NCBI GenBank assembly: GCA_900551645.1
Contig: URWP01000035.1
Location: 1-17,535, forward strand
Reading direction: 5' to 3'
Source: an uncultured Bacteroides sp.
GTDB taxonomy: Bacteria > Bacteroidota > Bacteroidia > Bacteroidales > Bacteroidaceae
DNA length: 17,535 nucleotides
Shown: positions 14,281 to 17,535 of the stretch, in pieces
Layout of the letters: every line of letters begins with the position of its first letter
Position numbering within the stretch: position 1 is the first letter of the stretch
Position numbers and translations under genes: made by a program
The notes under the pieces: generated by a model
Databases searched by the model: none
The model's input: the letters and a program-made list of their open reading frames with translations, nothing else
Told to the model about the DNA's origin: nothing

Positions 14281-17211
14281 ATGGAGTTATTGTATATGAA
14301 TGGATTTACCAAGATGAACAGTATATGGGTATTGCTTCTGGTGTTGATAGGTACTGCCTGTGCAAGAAAAGAAAATGCCCGTATCACATTGGATATGAAT
14401 ACGGACTGGGCTTTCTATCGTGGGGATGTTGCACACGGTGAAGATGTCGGTCTGGATGATTCCCGATGGATACCTGCAACCATTCCTCATATCATGCAAC
14501 TGGAAAAGAAACATTGCGGTGGGGATGTTATCTACGACGGTATCGGCTGGTATCGTCGGTATTTCAAACTTCCGGAGAATTATGCGGGTAAACGTATTGC
14601 CGTGTCGTTCGAGGGAGTGATGAATGCTTGTGAACTGTTTGTCAATGGTCATAAGGTGACAGAACACAAGGGAGGGTATGTTGGTTTCACATCGGATATC
14701 TCTGATTATGTCAACTGGAACGATGACAACCTCCTGGCTCTGCGTGTGTCTGCCGCATACGATTCGCTGACTCCTCCGGGAAAGCCCCAGGATCGTCTGG
14801 ATTTTTATTATTACAGTGGAATCTACAGGGATGTGAAGATGGTTGTCACCGACAAGCTACATATCTCCGACGAACTGGAGGCGGATGAAGTGGCGGGCGG
14901 TGGACTTTTCATCACTTACCCGAAAGTGGAGAAGGAAGAAGCTTTGGTGGCAGTCCGTACCAGCCTGAAGAACGGTCATGGGGAATGCCGCAATGGGGTG
15001 TTGCAGTCCGTGCTGAGGGATGAGGAAGGAAAGGTGGTGGCAGAACAGGAGAATCCGTTCTCACTGGAAGGTGGAGACGACTGTTGTCTGGAGCAGACCC
15101 TGACTGTCAGTAAGCCACTTCTTTGGCATCCCTATCATCCGCACCTTTATGAACTGGAGTGTCAGGTGAAGGTGGACGGTAAGACGGTCGACTCCCGTAC
15201 GGAAACAATAGGTATCCGTACCATCCGATACGACCGCGACAAAGGTTTCTTTATCAACGGTGAACATCTTTACCTGGTCGGGGCCAACCGCCATCAGTCG
15301 TTCCCGTATGTAGGGGATGCGGCTTCCAATTCCATGCAGGAACGTGATGTGATCGACATGAAACGGGGTGGTTATAATGCCGTGCGTGCCGCCCATTATC
15401 CCCAGGACCCGGCTTTTCTTGCCGCTTGCGACAGGTACGGACTGCTGGTGGTTGAATGTATTCCCGGATGGCAATATTTCAACGAGGATCCGGTATTTAC
15501 CGAACGGCTTTGCCAGGTGGCCAGACAGATGATTCGTCGCGACCGTAACCATCCGTCCATAGTCCTTTGGGAGACTGCGCTGAATGAGACGCATTATCCG
15601 TTGGAGGTGGTCAAAGCCATTTATTGGATTGCCCATGAAGAGTATCCCGGCGATCAGATGTATACATCTGCCGACTATTTCAGCCATGAAGAGACGGAAC
15701 CTTACTATGATGTTTTCTATAAACAGGTGGGCCGTTTCCCGAAGGACGGGAATGTGATGAGTAATTACCTGGACGACCAGATTGCTGTCAAGCCGCTCCT
15801 TACGCGTGAATGGGGTGACGGAGTAGGTGAAAAACCGCGTGTACGCCTGGATGAGAATGAAGAGGAGCAGATGAAGCAATGCCGCGGACGTTTCCAGCAG
15901 CTGATAGGGAAAGGCTATTTCGACTGGTGCATGCTGGATGCCAATCCGCGTATGGGCGGCCATTTCTTGTGGAGTTACAACGACTATAACCGGGGGGCGG
16001 AAGAGTATACGATGTTCTGTGGTGTGGTCGATGTGAACCGTTATCCGAAGTTCAGCTACTACATGATGCAGAGCATGCGTCCGAAAGAAGTCTCTCAACC
16101 GGGACTTTATGAGGGGCCGATGGTACATATCGCTTCTTTCAACTCCTCGGAGAAATACATCTCATCGACAACCGATATACCGGTCTTTTCTAATTGCGAT
16201 GAAGTTCGTCTTTACCGGAATGGGAAACTGATCGGACAGCAGACACGGGAAGCGCAGAAGGATACTTATGGAGCCATCATCGAAAAGGGCGGAAGTCCGC
16301 TCTATCTCTTCAATGCCGGTGGCTATGAAAGCGGAGAACTGAAAGCAGAAGGCGTGGTGGACGGGAAAGTAGTTACCACTCATACGGTCCGTACTCCGGG
16401 TGCACCTCATCATGTGGAAGTGGTTGTTCCCGATCATCCTGTCATTCCGGTTGCAGACGGTAGCGATATGATTCCGGTCTATTTCATCATCTGCGATGAA
16501 AACGGTACAAGAGTAAACACTTCAGATGCGGAGATTCGTATTACTGTTACTGGTGAGGGTACATTGATAGGTGACGGTATCCGCCGGATCGGCATCAACC
16601 CGCAGCGCGTAGAAGGAGGCGTTGGATTTGCTTTTGTCCGCACTACTAAGAAGGCTGGACGGATTACCCTGACGGCTACATCGGAGGGACTGCAGAGCGG
16701 TAAAACGGAGATTACTACCCGTCGTTTTGAAGGAGAATACCTGCCGGACGGTTACCATCGTCCTTTTACCGGCAATGAGGAAGATGGTGTAGTTGTCAAG
16801 CCGACTCGTTGGGACAAACAGATATTGGAAAGGCCGGTAGCGGAAATTGAATCGGTTAAGGTTTCCTCCACCCAAGACGGTTATCCGGAATCGAACCTGA
16901 CCGACAGTGATGATTTCAGTTGGTGGATTGCCGGCGAGGATACTTTTCCGCAGGTCATCACACTGACACTAACAGAGCCGACGGATATCATCGCCAGCCG
17001 CATCCGTTTCCAGAAAGACAGTTCTTCATATAAGCATCGGGTAGAGGTCTCGGAAGACGGGGCTTCGTGGGAACTTCTGTATGAGCGTGAATGTACGGGT
17101 TGGGATTTTAAACCGGTACGTCTGGGAAAGAAACTCAGATACTTTCGGCTAACCATAGAAGATGTGTCGGAGGGAAGAGCAGGACTGGCGGAAATTACAC
17201 TTTTTAAATAG
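14281..17211 (+). CDS. Glycoside hydrolase family 2 enzyme with C-terminal F5/8-type domain, lipoprotein
   Basis: This 976-residue retaining exo-beta-glycosidase carries a probable lipoprotein signal ending in IGTAC (Cys27); ATGs at 14296 and 14314 are alternative starts and do not change the signal. Domain order: sugar-binding jelly roll at about 35-190 (GWYRRYFKLP, FEGVMNACELFVNGHKV), Ig-like domain at 205-315, TIM barrel at 316-600, then Ig-like C-terminal domains to about 815. An F5/8 type C (discoidin, CBM32-like) module occupies about 853-976 (SRIRFQKDS, HRVEVSEDGASW, RYFRLTIEDV). In the barrel, NRHQSFPYVG and AVRAAHYPQD precede NHPSIVLWETALNETH with acid/base Glu436; the nucleophile is Glu510 in LLTREWGDG. 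Beta-galactosidase is the first guess; beta-glucuronidase, beta-mannosidase or exo-glycosaminidase are alternatives. Composition is moderate in GC, as in GH35. Confidence 0.92.
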   Translation: MELLYMNGFTKMNSIWVLLLVLIGTACARKENARITLDMNTDWAFYRGDVAHGEDVGLDDSRWIPATIPHIMQLEKKHCGGDVIYDGIGWYRRYFKLPENYAGKRIAVSFEGVMNACELFVNGHKVTEHKGGYVGFTSDISDYVNWNDDNLLALRVSAAYDSLTPPGKPQDRLDFYYYSGIYRDVKMVVTDKLHISDELEADEVAGGGLFITYPKVEKEEALVAVRTSLKNGHGECRNGVLQSVLRDEEGKVVAEQENPFSLEGGDDCCLEQTLTVSKPLLWHPYHPHLYELECQVKVDGKTVDSRTETIGIRTIRYDRDKGFFINGEHLYLVGANRHQSFPYVGDAASNSMQERDVIDMKRGGYNAVRAAHYPQDPAFLAACDRYGLLVVECIPGWQYFNEDPVFTERLCQVARQMIRRDRNHPSIVLWETALNETHYPLEVVKAIYWIAHEEYPGDQMYTSADYFSHEETEPYYDVFYKQVGRFPKDGNVMSNYLDDQIAVKPLLTREWGDGVGEKPRVRLDENEEEQMKQCRGRFQQLIGKGYFDWCMLDANPRMGGHFLWSYNDYNRGAEEYTMFCGVVDVNRYPKFSYYMMQSMRPKEVSQPGLYEGPMVHIASFNSSEKYISSTTDIPVFSNCDEVRLYRNGKLIGQQTREAQKDTYGAIIEKGGSPLYLFNAGGYESGELKAEGVVDGKVVTTHTVRTPGAPHHVEVVVPDHPVIPVADGSDMIPVYFIICDENGTRVNTSDAEIRITVTGEGTLIGDGIRRIGINPQRVEGGVGFAFVRTTKKAGRITLTATSEGLQSGKTEITTRRFEGEYLPDGYHRPFTGNEEDGVVVKPTRWDKQILERPVAEIESVKVSSTQDGYPESNLTDSDDFSWWIAGEDTFPQVITLTLTEPTDIIASRIRFQKDSSSYKHRVEVSEDGASWELLYERECTGWDFKPVRLGKKLRYFRLTIEDVSEGRAGLAEITLFK

Positions 17212-17373
17212 CAGGTGTAATAGAGGGAATAGGTACGATAGGAGCATCATGATGTTCTGTATAGAAATTTTGCTCTGTTCCTTCAGTCAATCAGTAATAA
17301 ACATTTGAATGAAATGAGAAGTTATAGTCCATTGTTAAAATAGTAGAATCTAATTATCATCAGTGGTGATCGT

Positions 17374-17535
17374 ATGAAAAAGTATTGGATATTCATAAGT
17401 ACATTATGTCTATGTGCTTGCGGTGTAAAAGTTTCAACAGATAAAGAAGAAGTTGGCTGGCAAAAAGAAACTTCCGGCGTTTGGACCATGTCGGTTGGAA
17501 CTCCTGAAAAGGTGAATTTGTTGAGTGAATTACAT
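17374..17535 (+). CDS. N-terminus of a further secreted lipoprotein, cut by the window end
   Basis: An ATG at 17374 opens a frame that runs without a stop to the last base (54 codons). It begins MKKYWIFISTLCLCACG, a lipoprotein signal with lipobox LCAC and Cys16 as the lipidated residue. The mature part, with GVWTMSVGTPEKVNLL, reads like the start of an N-terminal sandwich of a secreted glycoside hydrolase; a GH31-type start is a weak guess from the G-V-W and G-T-P-E pattern. It lies 162 bases after GH2 on the same strand and probably belongs to the same locus. The gap (17212-17373) shows no convincing terminator or promoter, only a short palindrome at 17245-17254. Confidence 0.8.
   Translation, partial: MKKYWIFISTLCLCACGVKVSTDKEEVGWQKETSGVWTMSVGTPEKVNLLSELH

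Noticed and set aside
15061..16128. Long open frame on the - strand inside the GH2 gene (355 codons)
   Set aside because: It lies opposite the GH2 barrel, which has catalytic motifs in the + frame. The antisense translation shows no recognisable domain and is typical of shadow frames in GC-richer genes.
17245..17254. Perfect palindrome CATCATGATG downstream of GH2
   Set aside because: Ten bases of dyad symmetry alone, with no second copy and no nearby promoter, are too little to call an operator.
17260..17310. Possible promoter before the last gene (AACATTTG at 17300-17307)
   Set aside because: The first base of the -7 box is wrong, and the nearest TTTG upstream is 27 bases away, outside the normal spacing.

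Overview
The window is a polysaccharide utilization locus (PUL) from a gut-type member of the Bacteroidetes, most likely Bacteroides or a close relative. The evidence is a SusC/SusD pair, a FecR-type anti-sigma gene just before susC, glycoside hydrolases with signal peptides or lipoboxes, AT-rich leaders and no strong Shine-Dalgarno sites. Every supported gene is on the + strand. I see no rRNA, tRNA, CRISPR array, transposase or attachment site.

Layout. (1) 1-1294: a PQQ-type beta-propeller protein. Its reading frame still looks coding upstream of the only plausible start, back to a stop codon at 23-25, so the gene is 5'-incomplete or disrupted. (2) 1481-2470: a FecR-family anti-sigma factor with no ECF sigma gene beside it. 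(3) 2623-7825: susC, with an N-terminal STN signalling domain, and susD, 13 bp apart. (4) 7932-17211: four exo-type glycoside hydrolases: GH31, GH125, GH35, and GH2 with a C-terminal F5/8-type (discoidin-like) domain. (5) 17374 to the end: the first 54 codons of another secreted lipoprotein, cut by the window edge.

How it probably works (inference from family knowledge). SusC/SusD capture and import an oligosaccharide. The STN domain of SusC contacts the periplasmic part of FecR, which would release an ECF sigma factor encoded elsewhere. GH125 (exo-alpha-1,6-mannosidase), GH35 (beta-galactosidase type), GH2 (beta-galactosidase-like) and GH31 (alpha-glycosidase of unresolved specificity) then trim the glycan from its ends. 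The set points to a heteroglycan with alpha-1,6-mannose and beta-linked galactose or a similar sugar, plus an alpha-linked cap. No endo-acting enzyme is visible, so the target may be a short oligosaccharide or the endo-enzyme may be encoded outside.

Non-coding structure. Two sizeable imperfect hairpins lie at enzyme-gene boundaries (7853-7901 and 10168-10237). The second has a competing pairing partner downstream. A smaller hairpin lies between fecR and susC.

Composition is clearly mosaic. fecR, the 5' part of susC, the 3' part of GH125, GH35 and GH2 have moderate GC. The middle of susC, GH31 and the 5' half of GH125 are very AT-rich, and susD is intermediate. The switch points fall inside genes, which suggests that the transporter/enzyme core was exchanged by recombination.
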